Positions 11,767-24,085 are shown, numbered from the stretch's first letter. The stretch is 64,000 bases of DNA from Panax quinquefolius (GCA_020205615.1 CM035165.1:29733544-29797543), one strand, 5' to 3'. Numbers and translations: made by a program. The notes: generated by a model not told the origin, from the letters alone.

Positions 11767-12955
11767 CTTAAATATGAATTAGTACCCTAAATTATAGGCC
11801 ATATTCCACTTCGGTAATCCACCTTTCAATTTTGTCAATTAGATGATTGAACTATTAATGTTTTCCAATTGCAATAAATTGAACATGTCACGTCAAAAAT
11901 TGCTGATGTGGCTACTTGTGTTGGGCCATAGGAAGCTGGTGTGGTAAAAAAAATAGTTTTTTAATTATAGATTAAACAAATGGTAAAATGGTCCAACAAT
12001 AATTAACATAAAATAAATATTAACTTAAAATATATCTTTATATCTTCATCTCGGGTCACCTTCAGTAAAACAGGTTCTCCGTTCTCCTAATCCCTAATCC
12101 CTAATTTCAGTATTGTTATTCGTAAAAACTTCATATTTGATTCAGTCTCTCCCTTAGATATCTACATATCCATATATACATCTTCATCGTTTTAAAGCTT
12201 TGTAATTCTGTTTGTTTATCAATTAACAATGGTTTCTACAAAGGATTCAGACCCAACACTGGGCTATCTCACTCGCAAGGAAACGAAGGTAAAACTCACG
12301 CGCCCAACTAGGGTTAAGAACAAAACCCCAACTCCCATCCAAATCACGGCCAAGCAAATCCTCTGGGAAGCACGAGAGCGTCAGGAAGCCGAAATCTGAT
12401 CGCCAAAGCAGAAAATTACAGATTCGACCAAACTCGCCGACTACCGCCTACGCAAGTGCAAAGAATTCGAAGACCTAATCTGCCGTGTTCGATGGAACAA
12501 GAGCATTTGGGTGAAGTATGCAAAATGGGAAGAGTCTCAAAAGGACTTCAGTCGAGCTCGTTCGGTCTGGGAACGAGCCCTAGACGTCGATTACAGAGAC
12601 CACACTCTGTGGCTGAAGTATGCCGATGTCGAAATATAGAACAAATTCATTAATGCTGATATGATGATATATTTTAAGTTAATGCTTGTTTTATGTTAAT
12701 TGTTGTTGGACTATTTTACCCTCTATTAAATCAGATTTGTTTAATTCATAATTAAAAAACTTTTTTTTTTTGCTGGACCGACTTCCTATGGCCCCATTAT
12801 TAAAGTAGCTACGTCAAAGAAATTTTCGACGTGGCGGGTTCAATTTGTTGCAATTGAAAAAAATTAATAGTTCAATCATCTAATTGACAAAATTAAAAGG
12901 TAAATCACCGAAGTGGAATATGACTTATAATTTAGGGTACTAATTCATATTTAAG
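11767..12955. mobile_element. Pack-type TIR element (MULE-like) carrying a captured Crooked-neck gene fragment
   Basis: Long terminal inverted repeats bracket a gene fragment. The left arm is 11767-12044, beginning CTTAAATATGAATTAGTACC. The right arm is 12658-12955, ending GGTACTAATTCATATTTAAG. The arms match nearly throughout, including CACTTCGGT, the block around ATTAGATGATTGAACTATTA, and the inner AACTTAAAATATATC. No transposase is present, so the element is non-autonomous. Long TIRs plus captured host sequence fit a Pack-MULE, but the flanks are (TA)n, so a 9-bp duplication cannot be verified. Confidence 0.85.
12045..12657 (+). pseudogene. Captured 5' fragment of a Crooked-neck-like (CRNKL1/CLF1) pre-mRNA splicing factor gene
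   Basis: From the ATG at 12229 the frame reads MVSTKDSDPTLGYLTRKET, then VKNKTPTPIQITAKQI and ARERQEAEI, and after a stop KQKITDSTKLADYRLR, WVKYAKWEESQKDF, RARSVWERAL and HTLWLKYADVE. This is the N-terminus and first HAT (half-a-TPR) repeats of Crooked-neck proteins, spliceosomal NTC components of roughly 700 residues. Two in-frame stops are present: TGA at 12397 (codon 57, an Arg position in plant homologues as I recall them) and TAG at 12637. The homology ends at the right TIR after ~140 codons. The stretch 12045-12228 is pyrimidine-rich and looks like the captured 5'UTR. It lies inside the Pack element and cannot encode a working protein. Confidence 0.88.
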
Positions 12956-14266
12956 CTTATATATAACATGCATATGTTTTACAAATATTCATGAAATAGT
13001 TTAGAGAGATGCTTAATAATTTCTTTATACTATATAAAATAAAATATTTTATTTTTAACATTAGTTTGTGCATTATACAAGTCATCAGTCTAGTGTAATT
13101 AGTAATTACATAGCATTATTGCATTATGAAAAATTCAATGCGGACATGATAAGTGCTTTATATATTAATTTAATTTTTATGTTTAATTATTATGTCCGCG
13201 TAAAAGATGTTGGGTTCTTAATTTCTTATAAATTCCAATAAGGTTAAATGTATAAAGGTCATTATTTTATGGGTCAAAACAAATTACAAAAGATGAGCCA
13301 ACAAAGCAAAAGTGGTAATAATCTTTGATTTATTTTTTCTGGCTGATAAGAAATTTTAAAAACCAACTGAAATTATCCCATTAATGCCAATTCACCTGTG
13401 TTTATGTTATTTTTCCAATTCGAAAAGGGGGGGAAAGGAAAGGGACACTTGTGCTGTTTCGTTAGAGAAAATATTATAAAGTATTGTGAAAATATTAATT
13501 TTCTAAAATAAAACCTCTTTCAAGTTTGTTTAGAAAAAAAAATGAAATTATTAAAAAGATAACGAAAGGCAAAAAAATATATTTTCACTACACATACATG
13601 CTTTGTGTATATATTGTATTAGAAAGGATTAAGAGCATACCATTTATCTAACATATCTTATTATGAACCGGAAGAATTTTATATGTTATGTTCGTTAAGA
13701 AGTCGGGATCTTGTTTCACTTTTTTCAACTGTCATTCGAAGTGATGACTGACGGACGATTATCATATACAACCGCTCGTCTATACTTTTAGCGACAGAAT
13801 AACATATAGCGTCACTAAAATATAGACGACAATAATTCGCTAAAGGAGGGTGAGCCGGCATTAAAATCCGGATCATATGTATTAATTCTAATTCCTAGCA
13901 TTATTCTTTTACTTTCTCACTCCCTTGCAACCTCTTATTTTTTGACTATTTATTTTTCTTTTTTCTCATAAGACTCGTTATAATTGGTACAACAGCCCAA
14001 AGAAAATATAAAATGAGAAAATAGAACCAAAGGCAAATTTAAGAGAAAATAGAAAAAAGAATCAGATTCAAATGACTGATATAAATAATTTTACACAAGC
14101 TTCAACACTTCATATATAGAAACACCCCTTCTAACCAATTTGCCAACACTAGTAATTAACTCAGAGCTATACTAACCAAACACTGGGGAAATTATAACCA
14201 AAAGCGGGTATTATACAACAAGAAAACTACAAATTTTGTGAATTTTTCCAATGTATCCTTCCTTTA
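12956..14266. other. Intergenic; 3' flank of the EMSY-LIKE gene
   Basis: AT-rich DNA with no gene. It holds one hairpin (13776-13829). The last ~150 bp should contain the 3'UTR of the minus-strand gene: AATAAA on that strand overlaps its stop codon at about 14263-14268. Confidence 0.6.
13776..13829. repeat. Imperfect hairpin
   Basis: TCGTCTATACTTTTAGCGAC (13776-13795) pairs with GTCACTAAAATATAGACGA (13811-13829) around a 15-base loop. It may be a remnant end of a DNA transposon. There is no other support. Confidence 0.6.
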
Positions 14267-17200
14267 TTATCCTCGATCCATTTGTTGCCCGTGCATGAAA
14301 TGAGGAGCCTCGTCTGTTTGAAACAAGAGAAACCAACAAGAGGTTAATAGTAAAATTAACAAGTCAATATATCTGTTAATGCTTAGAAAATTAACCAAAA
14401 TCTTGGCCGACTCAACGGCCGGGTACATACGAGCTATAAACCCGTATGAAAAGAAATTAGAATTTCTATATCATCGCATAAAAGGAAGGCAAAGGATGAA
14501 CGATCATTTTATCTAAAAAAATTAATTATTTCAATTCGGAATACTATTAATAATTTAGATCATGGTGACATGAAAACTAGGACAGCCGCCCCCACTTCCA
14601 TCCCCAAGTGGAAGAAACATGTACCTTTTACTAGTAGGATACCAATTATGCCCCCTTCCATCCCCAAGTGGAAGAGCATAGGGCACATGTACCTTTTACT
14701 AGCAGAGTATACCAATTATGCCATAGGATAGGCATGTTTAATGATATTTTTCCTTTGTTTTATTTATTTATATTTTTTTGAACAAGCTAAATATGTGATA
14801 TTTATTTTCCTAAGATGGTGCTCAATCTAAAAACTTCTTTATAATTTCAATACATAAATAAAACGAAAAATTTTATTTTATTAGAGTAACCGCCTATTCT
14901 GGTGGTTCATATTCGAAACTTCGATTTGCCATAGTAAATGCCAGCACAAAAAGTAAGTCTGAGTAATGATCCGAGTGCTGCTAAACCTCTTTTTCCTTGA
15001 AACACCAAATTAGGACCAAGTACTTGAATCATTTTCATATGGAAAGGGAATAAAAGGAATAAAAGTTAAAGAATTATTAGCTTATAAACAAAACACAATT
15101 ATAAGTAATTAAACAAAACGAAACACAATGTATCAAGTAATTAAACAAAAACAACTGTACCACTTTCACCATCAGAAATATCTGCAAGCCTCGCAATGGC
15201 ATCAGTGAGTGCTTGTTCATGGTCCTACATGATATTAAACAATAGCTGTTAGCAAAGTTAATGCACAAAACCATTTACCAAATTGAATGGTTTCTCTTTT
15301 GCTAACCTTCAGCACTTTCTTTGCTTTTTCAATTTCATTAGGGTCGGGATGACTTCCACCAAAAACTCTCTCCACCTGTCCAAACGAATATCACAGTTAA
15401 CAACTACAGTAAAATTCAATATGTTTTTAGATACTGGTGTTTACTTGAGTTACTTTTGCCAACCTCCTTAATAAGAGAATCTGTATGTAATAGCCGGATA
15501 TCATCCAAGCCCTTCTTTCCTATGCCATTTTGTGAAGGTGGAAAATCCTTTCGGGGTTGTCCTTTTGGTAACCCCCTACCTCTTCCAGTACCTAGAGCAA
15601 TATCACGCCCGGCAGATCTATGCATACCAAGACCTGCACCACCATAACCCCCTTGACGAGAAATTCCAGGGTCATCACCCACCCATTGTAAATCCTCGGG
15701 AGAAATCTACCAAAGAAACAAAAAAATAAAAAATATATTACAGCCTCAATGGTTCGCAAGGAAACAATCACATTGTGGTAACAATTAACTGAGGATTACA
15801 GTAGGAGAACAAGGGCCGCTCAAAGGATCGACCCCTCATAGTGCTAGAACAAAGATGTCTTTAACATTATAGAGATATGTACACATGCATATATAAATAC
15901 ACAGTAAGCACATAATACAAAATGGTGTAGCTAATATTATCAACTAAATTTTTTTAACGCCAAATAATCAATTAAATACTGCCTAGTAACACATTCTACT
16001 AGAGGAAAATTGAAGGTTAATGTAAATTATGTAATATAAAGCTAGAAATAGATTAACACTAGACTATTGGTCTAGCGCTTGCTACTGCCACAGTTCAAAC
16101 CAAAAGATAATCCGAAAATCTCACAAACTTTTTATTCCCTTATTTTCCTACCAAAGACTTCCAATGAAAACATTCACAATAGACAGATCTTCCTATAGTA
16201 CAATAATCACTGAAGAGCATTTGTTTAAATTAGCCACTTGAAATTCAAATAACATAATAAGATTTGTCAGTTAAAAATAACATAATAAGAGAAGGAATAT
16301 CATATTACTTACAAAGAGACATTTTTTCTCTGATGTCTCCTTCCTACTAACAGTGTTCTAAAAATCTCCGCCTAGGCGCTAGGCCCCCTTAGCCCCGCCT
16401 AGGCGTTAGGCCCCCCGGCACCTCGCCTAGGCACTAAGCCCCCTGACACCTCACCTAGGCCCAAGGCGGCAAAAAAATCCCTCCAGGAAATTAGGCAGGG
16501 CCTAGGCGGGGACGGAGATTTTTTTTTAATTTTAATAACTACCCAAACCAAATCTTGATATATTTATTTTAATAATGATTTACCATATTCATAATACAGA
16601 TTGTACCATATCAAATCACAACAAGAAGTGAAAAATATCAAGTCAAAATAAATAATTTTATTATAGTTATAATTTTTTGAACTTGTACCAACTTTAAATT
16701 ATATAAATGATGATACATTTGTAATATTTAGTTTAATTCAATATAATTCTTAAATTTATGTTTAGTTTCTTAAGTTTTAATATTGAATTAAATTCTTGAA
16801 ATTTTAAATTTTATTATTTAATAGCAATCTTGTTTATGAATAAAACTAATACGTTATATGTTAGAACTTTGAACAATTGTATGTTTGTGTATGAACTTTG
16901 ACATTAACAATATGAATATGTATTTGAACTTTAATCAAATGCCTTTATTATCTTTATTATAGACTGTTTTGTTTTATATTATTGTTTTGTTTGGATAAAT
17001 GTAAGATAAAATATTAAAATTAGTTTAAAATAAAAATTTTCCCCTAGGCCCCCTCTGACCGCCCGCCTCCCGCCTTTTAGAACATTGCCTACTAATAAAA
17101 CAATAAGGAGAAAAGAAACCCAAAACTTTAGTCAGTTGTCCTGATTATTAAATTGAGCCTTGACATGCAGTAGGAACCCCTTGAGGGCACTGCATAACGC

Positions 17201-20200
17201 AACAATCTAAATTAACAGTAATCATAGTTAATAAGAGTAGCGACCATATACTACCCTTGGAACTCACAGGTATAACCCACTGCTGAACTCACCAAAAGAG
17301 CAGAGGCATATCTCTGTCAAGTGCATACTGCAACATATTTTGACCTTTCAACCACAAGTGCAGCGGGAAGGTACTTGACAATTAAAAAGAGACTAGTTAA
17401 AGACACTACAAAAAACCGGTATAGAAAGGACAATGCATATTTTACCCAAAAAGCAAAAGATTTGTTAGGCTTACTGTCCATATCAAGCTTGGATAAACAA
17501 AGATGTCAATCCAGTTAGTTATATGATTAGAAAACTGAATACTAAGATTAAATATTTTAGGACTGCCTCGATCCCTGCTGCATAGTGTTGTCATCAGTCA
17601 AATTCGTTGTATATCTGACTAGATGCAGAATGGCAAATTGAAATCTGTTTTCAAAATCAAGATCCTACATGAAACTTAAACCAGGTTCCAATGCAATTGA
17701 AGCAATCATAACCAAATGTATCTAATCATCTGATTGATAGAAATATTTAGTTAAATAAATTTAAAATGATATTTATGAAGATAATATAATCTTTGTGCCT
17801 GCTAGAACAAATAATAAAGCCAAATCTCAACATGTTCTAAAAGTTCAAAAAATATTTTTCACTTCAATGCTTCAGGTTGTGTAAAAAGGGTATCATTACC
17901 TCTGTCAGATTGACCCACTCCCATGTCTCATTTGCAGTACCTATATCATAAACAAGAGCATGTCGACCCTGGAAAAGTTTCACAAATTTCAGCATAGAAC
18001 CTGAATAAATTAGAATTCATTATTAAAAATAATCCCAAATTATACCTCAGCTGGATTGTAGTCAGTTATAACAGCTTCATAGAAATTGTTATCATCAGGC
18101 CATCTGGTCCTCACTTTCCTTCCGATTAATGGAGAGAATGATGCTGCTTCAGCAGGTTCACTTGCATGGGCTCCAGGAGCGCCGCGATTACCAAGTGGCC
18201 CCCTAGGAGATGGACCAGAGGGAGGGTACTGTGCTTTCATCGAAGATACTCCTGGAAATATGTGGCCCTGTTAAATAGATGGGAACAGGAAAAGGAAATG
18301 ATTAATAGAATATTCATAGCAGAAATATGCTTCTGAATTCAGTGTTTATAACATACACTTTTATGCTTCTTTCCCTTGGCTCCCGTATTAGGTCCTCGTC
18401 TTGCAGCTGATGAAGATGGCTGGTTTGATGCAGCCACCGTTGGGTGGAAAGAAGGAGATGGCCCACCAAAGGACTGAGAAGGTACTGATTGGTTTATCTT
18501 CTGTTTCTTACGAGATGCTGAGACAGAGGGGCTGGGTACTGGATCATGAACAGCTTGACTAGTGGTAAGCAAGCCAGGTTGAAGGCCACCTGCCTGTCTC
18601 CACTCCCTAATGGCATTACCCAAATACTAATTACTAAAAGAAAAAAGAGACCAAAGTTCTCTGAAAATCAAATAAAATGGATGAAACTTTCAGAAAACAA
18701 CAAAGCTTGATTTTGTAACACTATTGTACCTTATCCTCCTGATTACGTCATCAGCATTAACCTTGCCAAGAAGCTCCCTGTGCTCTTCATTTGATAATCT
18801 CAACTCCTTTCTAAGCTCGGTAATTAAACTTTCTTTCTCCTGAAGAAAACATTTCATTGAGCAGTCATTCAAACTGGATTAAACAAATATAACGAAATTA
18901 GAACCATGGAAATAATAATATATATAAAAAAAAGTGTACCCAAGTAATGGCATCAGCTTGAGCTTTAAAGGCTCTTAGAACTGAACTATATGCTTCTTGC
19001 TCAAGGTGGTGAATTTGGGCTTCCATGTCAGTTTCACCATATACTCTAGAATATGGAACAGAACCTATAACCCCAGATCTGCCATTCCCAGCAACACGCC
19101 CCCCTCTCTGAATTCTATTTTGATGCGATGGAGGAAGATCGTCATCGGTTCCTGCAAGTGTTTCAGAATGGAAAACAATAGAATTACAACTGGATCTATT
19201 AATTTTAGTGTATTACTTCAAACATGTCTTATTTCAATTTTCTTGGTAAGTTCCTAGCATATTCATCAGTATCTTAAAAATAAAATACAAAGAAATGTCA
19301 TGAATGATACAAATCCCATGTTTGTATCTGACACGCATGTCTCCTACGACACAATGACAGATTGCACGATGCATCACTGTATTTTACAATACATACCTTT
19401 TCAGCATTAAATGTACAAACAACCACTAATTAATGAATATGTTTATCTGACATGCATGTGTCTATAACTTCTAATTATGAATATGTTTATATTTATTAGT
19501 AAGCGGTAGGTTTTTGGAAGTTGAAACTTGATTTTATATATTGAACACTTGAATTTTGGCAAGTTACCCAATGCAATTGTAATACTGAAATATCTCATTA
19601 TTAGTTATATAATAATTCACTATGACAAAATTTTGAACTTTTTATGAACGTATTTAATTTTTGAACATTTCTAATGGAAACAATGTAGCTTACGATATGT
19701 AAAACATATCCCAATACACATTGTGAAGATGAATTTATGTGTGAGATGTATCAATAACTAAGGTTATTACAAATGCATCTTGTAACATTAGTAAATATTT
19801 GAGGGGAAGATGTAAAGACCTCTATGGTTATGATTGTAACTGCAATTTATACAAGTTGCCTAACAAGGAATAAACTACTCCATTGCACTTTTGCTTCTAA
19901 AAACACTCGGATCAAACTAAGATTACTTTGCATCCCACGCAACAATAAATGGAAAATAAATACTATTGGTGCTGCAAGAAGCACACAGCTGTCAAACATT
20001 GTGCCCAGTATCTAAAAACTGCAGCCAGACTTTCCTTTTATATTTGTCCTATTCTCTCTGCTGTCTTGGTTAGAATATTTTGCTCCGCTACAACATACTC
20101 CACTGAACATGTAATAGCAGATGATTCATAGAATTGAGGAGTTGATGATATGTACTTTTAACTCTTTTCCAACTCAATAAAATTACAATCACAGATACCC

Positions 20201-21300
20201 AAATTCAATAAATTACTGTGACAAATACCTAAAATTATTATAATGACATAAATACGAATTCTCTATGTGAACCGAAAAGTCAAAATCCAAACAAACAGAT
20301 ATTATGCCCAAATAACATTTTATTGCAGCCCCTCAGTCCCCCTCCCCACAAAAACCGATTAAGGAAAGAACAATATTCACATGCCAAGTATTCTATTAGC
20401 ATATTCACCAAAAAAAATTGTATAACAATATGTTGACATATGTTCTCAATAACAGAGTCGGCTTTAAAATATATTTTATTGACATATTCAACATAAAATA
20501 TTAATTCTCTACTCTGAAATCTAGTTATTTTCATAAAAGTTATCTAACTATAGACGTGTGTAGAATTAAAAAAAGGTATCCATATCACCATTTTCTGAAT
20601 AAATTCAAAAGGTTGATGGAGCAGTTTGATGGTAAACCACAAACCTAAGTTTTTATCACTTTTTTGAATTCACCGTCTAATCTATAGCTCCTCATGAATT
20701 GCATCAAAAACTTACAAACTTCCTGAAAACACAGTTTTGCTTAGCAAGTCTCTCCTAAGACAATGTGAAGGACATTTGAACTTTTACAATTGTATACAGA
20801 AAAACATTAATGCATCTGCTTATTAGTCAATATAATCACTCTCAAAATTTGTCTCCAGAACCAAATTAATCTCAGCAATCTCATCAACAAGTACATTGTA
20901 CTAATTACTAAATAAAGCATGTTTGAGCTCTACTACAGAGCAAAAATAGACAAACCAGATTATTAGTCCAACAATTAAAGAGCGCATCTTTTAATTTTTA
21001 GTGCCCAAGTATAACTTCAGTCACAATAGGAACCAATTGACCACAAAAACCCTAAATTAAACATTCAATTGCACTCGCAACAATAAGCAAATTTAGTTCT
21101 GAACAAAAAATTCAAAACTAATTACAGGTTATATCTAACCCAATATAACCAAAAATACAATGCACAAAAGAAATTAAACAAGATTAACCCTAGTTCATCA
21201 TATATCAGTAAAAAAACCCTAAATTACGACAAATTGTACTAAAAATATAATCTTTATCAAATAAAAACTCACCACTGCTATCAAAAGGCTCGTAGTCCAT
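14267..21300 (-). CDS. EML: EMSY-LIKE (EML) chromatin-reader protein, 10 coding exons, 437 aa
   Basis: Plant EML proteins combine an ENT domain with a Tudor-like Agenet domain. They act in the nucleus as chromatin readers linked to plant immunity and seed development. Coding exons on the minus strand are 21300-21273, 19151-18940, 18839-18730, 18606-18357, 18267-18046, 17968-17900, 15706-15464, 15375-15307, 15224-15161 and 14313-14267; phases agree and all introns are GT-AG. The protein starts [17 protein letters not shown]. The ENT domain is residues ~51-118, with [19 protein letters not shown] and [21 protein letters not shown] Ser/Pro- and basic-rich linker follows. The Agenet domain is ~246-307, with [20 protein letters not shown] and [19 protein letters not shown] Gly/Arg-rich stretch ([11 protein letters not shown]) and a C-terminal helix (~379-420) follow. 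The end is [17 protein letters not shown]. No break is seen, and the closest relatives are EML1/EML3. Confidence 0.93.
14591..14720. repeat. Tandem duplication, ~60-70 bp unit, in the last EML intron
   Basis: Two units each contain CTTCCATCCCCAAGTGGAAG, then ACATGTACCTTTTACTAG, then TACCAATTATG. The CTTCCA...TGGAAG part is itself a short palindrome. It lies in the intron between coding exons 9 and 10. Confidence 0.85.
16351..17087. mobile_element. Non-autonomous hAT-type element, 8-bp TSD CCTACTAA
   Basis: The ends are CAGTGTTCTAAAA (left) and TTTTAGAACATTG (right), forming a 13-bp terminal inverted repeat with one mismatch. The exact 8-bp duplication CCTACTAA is at 16343-16350 and 17088-17095. 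The subterminal regions are strikingly GC-rich with repeated GCCTAGGCG and TAGGCCCCC motifs, and the core is AT-rich and non-coding. It sits inside the EML intron between exons 6 and 7. Confidence 0.93.
19152..21272 (-). other. Large first intron of the EML gene (2.1 kb)
   Basis: The intron is AT-rich with GTGAGT donor and TTGCAG acceptor. I see no gene or recognisable element in it. Short open frames here lack family resemblance. Confidence 0.7.
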
Positions 21301-21540
21301 TGCCAGCTTGTAATCCCCAACACCTCAAGAATTCCAATCAGCCAAATAATAAAATAAAAAACAAGGTTTTTACTCCAAAGAGACTGGAATCAAAATCTTC
21401 TGGGCACGAGAATCGAGGAATCGAATCTTCGAGAAGAGAGAGAAAGAGAGGGACGAATGGAGGAGCGATTTGGTGTCCAGAAGAGAGGGAGAGCGTGCGT
21501 ACCAGTTGGGGCTGAAGAAGTGGCGCGGACTTGAAAGTTG
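21301..21540 (-). promoter_or_regulatory. Probable 5'UTR and core promoter flank of the EML gene
   Basis: On the minus strand this reads as a CT-rich leader (CTCTCTTTCTCTCTCTTCTC around 21430) running into the ATG at 21300. No clear TATA box is visible, as is common in housekeeping plant genes. The transcription start is not defined. Confidence 0.5.
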
Positions 21541-22140
21541 TTTTTAGGGAGTTTTTGAGTTTTTTGATTAATTGTTGTTTTTGAGTTCCGCCTGCTTTCG
21601 GTGTTTGACTTTTGGTCATTGGGTGCTAATTAAGGCGCACGTGCCTATGAAGAATGAGGTAGACACCACTCCGCATCCAATCATTTGTGTAAAGAATAAT
21701 GTTAGATACAAAATATTTTATAAATTATTGACTTGGTATATTTTATCTCAATATATTATATTATGTGAAATCAAAAATTACATTAAAATAATTTATTGAT
21801 CAATATACTGAGATAGAGTATGTCACATCAGCAGTTTATAAAATAGTTTGTGTCTGTAATATTACTCTTAGGTAAAAGAATTGGAGTGGTACGGGAGTGG
21901 TAGGGGTAAATTCGGTAAATTATTAAAATGTTCGGTTTGGTACATTCAATTTAATATTTTTATATTTCGGTTTGATATCGATAAAAAAATCGGTATATAT
22001 CGATATTTTGATAACAATATATATTTTTTTATCATACCGAATTGAAATACTGTTTATTTCATTTTATTATATATTATATATAAATTATATTTTTTTAATA
22101 AAATACATTACTTAATATTAGTACTTTGTACAATTTTGTA
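21541..22140. other. Intergenic, low-complexity AT-rich
   Basis: The region holds a block of TTCGGTAAATTATTAAAA and TTTCGGTTTGATATCGATAA with the complementary ATCATACCGAATTG near 22030, suggestive of an old inverted-repeat element that I cannot delimit. No gene is seen. Confidence 0.45.
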
Positions 22141-22194
22141 ATATACATTATTTACAATTAGTATTACTAAATACTAACTGTAAATAATGTATAT
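22141..22194. repeat. Near-perfect hairpin
   Basis: ATATACATTATTTACAATTA then GTATT (22141-22165) pairs with ATACTAACTGTAAATAATGT then ATAT (22171-22194), with one internal mismatch and a ~5-base loop. Confidence 0.8.
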
Positions 22195-22643
22195 TTTAAT
22201 GACCCACGTGCATAACAAGTCACGTAGACCATCAAAATATCCATGCAAATATATGTGAGCAGTTTTATGTTAGAGTAAATTTATTTTTTGGGAATCTTAA
22301 AATATATCTAAAGATAAGGATCCAAAAAGCAAACTACCGATATGGAAAAGGACACAAAGTTATGTTCATTTCAAGGTTGAGTAATTTAAGTTTATTTTTA
22401 TTTTTAAATTGTCTAAAACATTGAGATTTATTAAAATTGTAATTAAATTTAAATAAAGAAAAGTTATAACAATAAAAGGAACCTAAATAATAGTTCTTTC
22501 AAAATAAATAAATTCAATCTTAATAACTAGTTAACATCACAAATATGTGAATATAATCGAACTTCTAACATATCAATATAATATACAAATTTAAACATTT
22601 TTTTAACATGAGAGGAAAATAATAAATGAATTTGTTTATTTAG

Positions 22644-22966
22644 GGAATCGATATTTTTCCGGATAAATTGATACTTTTACAGTGAACCCCATATCTTAAC
22701 TGAAACTCATTATATAATGTCCAATTTGCCCCTTCTCTATGCAATTTCTTATTTTTTATTTTTTTGAAGTGATTTATCATGTTAGATTTATTGAAAGAGG
22801 ACAAGGGATGGTGGTCGTGCTTCAAAGATCAATTGCAGTTGCAGAGAAGGAAGCTCGATCGGAAGCCTGAACAAATAAGGGCAAAATGGACACAAATAAA
22901 TGAGTTTTATTTAGAATATGGTGTCCACTGCGGAAAAATCAATTGGGCTTGAGAATATCAATTTCG
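22644..22966. mobile_element. MITE-like element with ~90-bp inverted ends
   Basis: The left end contains GGAATCGATATTTTTCCGGA, AACCCCATAT, AAACTCATTATATAATGTCC and AATTTGCCCC. The right end is their complement in the same order (GGGCAAAATGGACAC, AAATGAGTTTTATTTAGAAT, ATGGTGTCCACTGCGGAAAA, TTGAGAATATCAATTTCGG). The ~120-bp core includes a short open frame, MLDLLKEDKGWWSC..., of unknown origin. No coding capacity for a transposase. Confidence 0.75.
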
Positions 22967-22976
22967 GAGTGATGAT

Positions 22977-23478
22977 ATATGCACATCTTAAATTACTAGT
23001 TGCACTTGCACACCTAAAAAACAATAAAGTGACTAATATACCCTTATTTAGTGGTAGATGAATTCACCCATCTATCAAGTGCCCAATTTGTTCTCCAATT
23101 TTTTTTTTTTAATTTAGCAAATTTAATTCGAAGTGAAAATATTAGGAGTAAGATAAATCCTATGAAAATAGAGAAATCGTAAAATTGACTAATACATGAA
23201 TTAATTTTGCGTTATTATCTATACAATAAGATGAATTTTCTAATCTTTTACAAGAAAGACATGATTTTTAGTTTTTTTAGACAATTGTATGAATTGTGAT
23301 TTTTTAATTCTTTTTTATAACATTATATGTAGTGTTCAATCATATAGTAATATGTGTAATAGACTAAAGGGTAAATTGGACAAATGATTAAGTGTGAAAT
23401 GATTTTTAATTTATTGAGAATATATTAGTCACTTTGTTATATAAAACTGTGCAATTAGTAATTTAGAGTATGCATATA
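22977..23478. mobile_element. MITE-like element with ~65-bp inverted ends
   Basis: The left end is ATATGCACATC, TAAATTACTAGTTGCAC, AAGTGACTAATATACCC. The right end is the complement, AATATATTAGTCACTTTGTT, GTGCAATTAGTAATTTAGAG, TATGCATAT. The core is AT-rich and non-coding. It lies only ~10 bp from the preceding inverted-repeat element. Confidence 0.72.
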
Positions 23479-23808
23479 ACAACACCCTTAAAAATTAAGA
23501 TGTAATAATAACTTTATCAATAATTAATTTAAATGGTATAACTCATATGTACTCATTTTTACGGGTGATTAAAATTTAATAATCAACCCCATGGAAAATT
23601 TAAACCTCCACGGAAAAATTATATCATTACGGGGATTAATATTTTGTGAATATTTAAATTTAAAAAATTAATTTTAGTTATATTTACAATAATACATAGA
23701 TGAAAATTAATCATATTTTAACACATACATGATAAAATTAAGAGAAATTAAATAAAAATAACAAATAAATATACACACAAGGATATATATTTTAATTATG
23801 TAAGACGT

Positions 23809-23842
23809 GGACGGGGACGGGGACGGGGACGGGGACGGGGGG
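23809..23842 (+). repeat. (GGGGAC)n microsatellite, potential G-quadruplex
   Basis: Five G-tracts of four or more (23813-16, 19-22, 25-28, 31-34, 37-42) are separated by AC only. This satisfies the G4 folding rule on the plus strand. The surroundings are AT-rich. Confidence 0.9.
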
Positions 23843-24085
23843 AAGTTAATACCATCCACTTCCTATCATCATAAATAACATTCGATGATTTCCCATCCTC
23901 GATTTCCTCCTCGGTTATAGTCAAAATCACCGCCTCCGAATCCGCCTCCATTCGGGATGGAACGTGAGATCACCGTGAAGACTGTACAAATTGTCATCCC
24001 TTTCCTTTTTATTTGTGTATAATAGTTTGTAGTTAGTGTGTACAACTGTACACATAGAGCTATTCATTTAAAAAGTAAATTAATA

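Noticed and set aside
15416..15729. Several overlapping frames on both strands
   Set aside because: Only the minus-strand frame is real (EML exon 7, 15706-15464). The plus-strand frames are shadows of its Gly/Arg/Pro-rich coding sequence.
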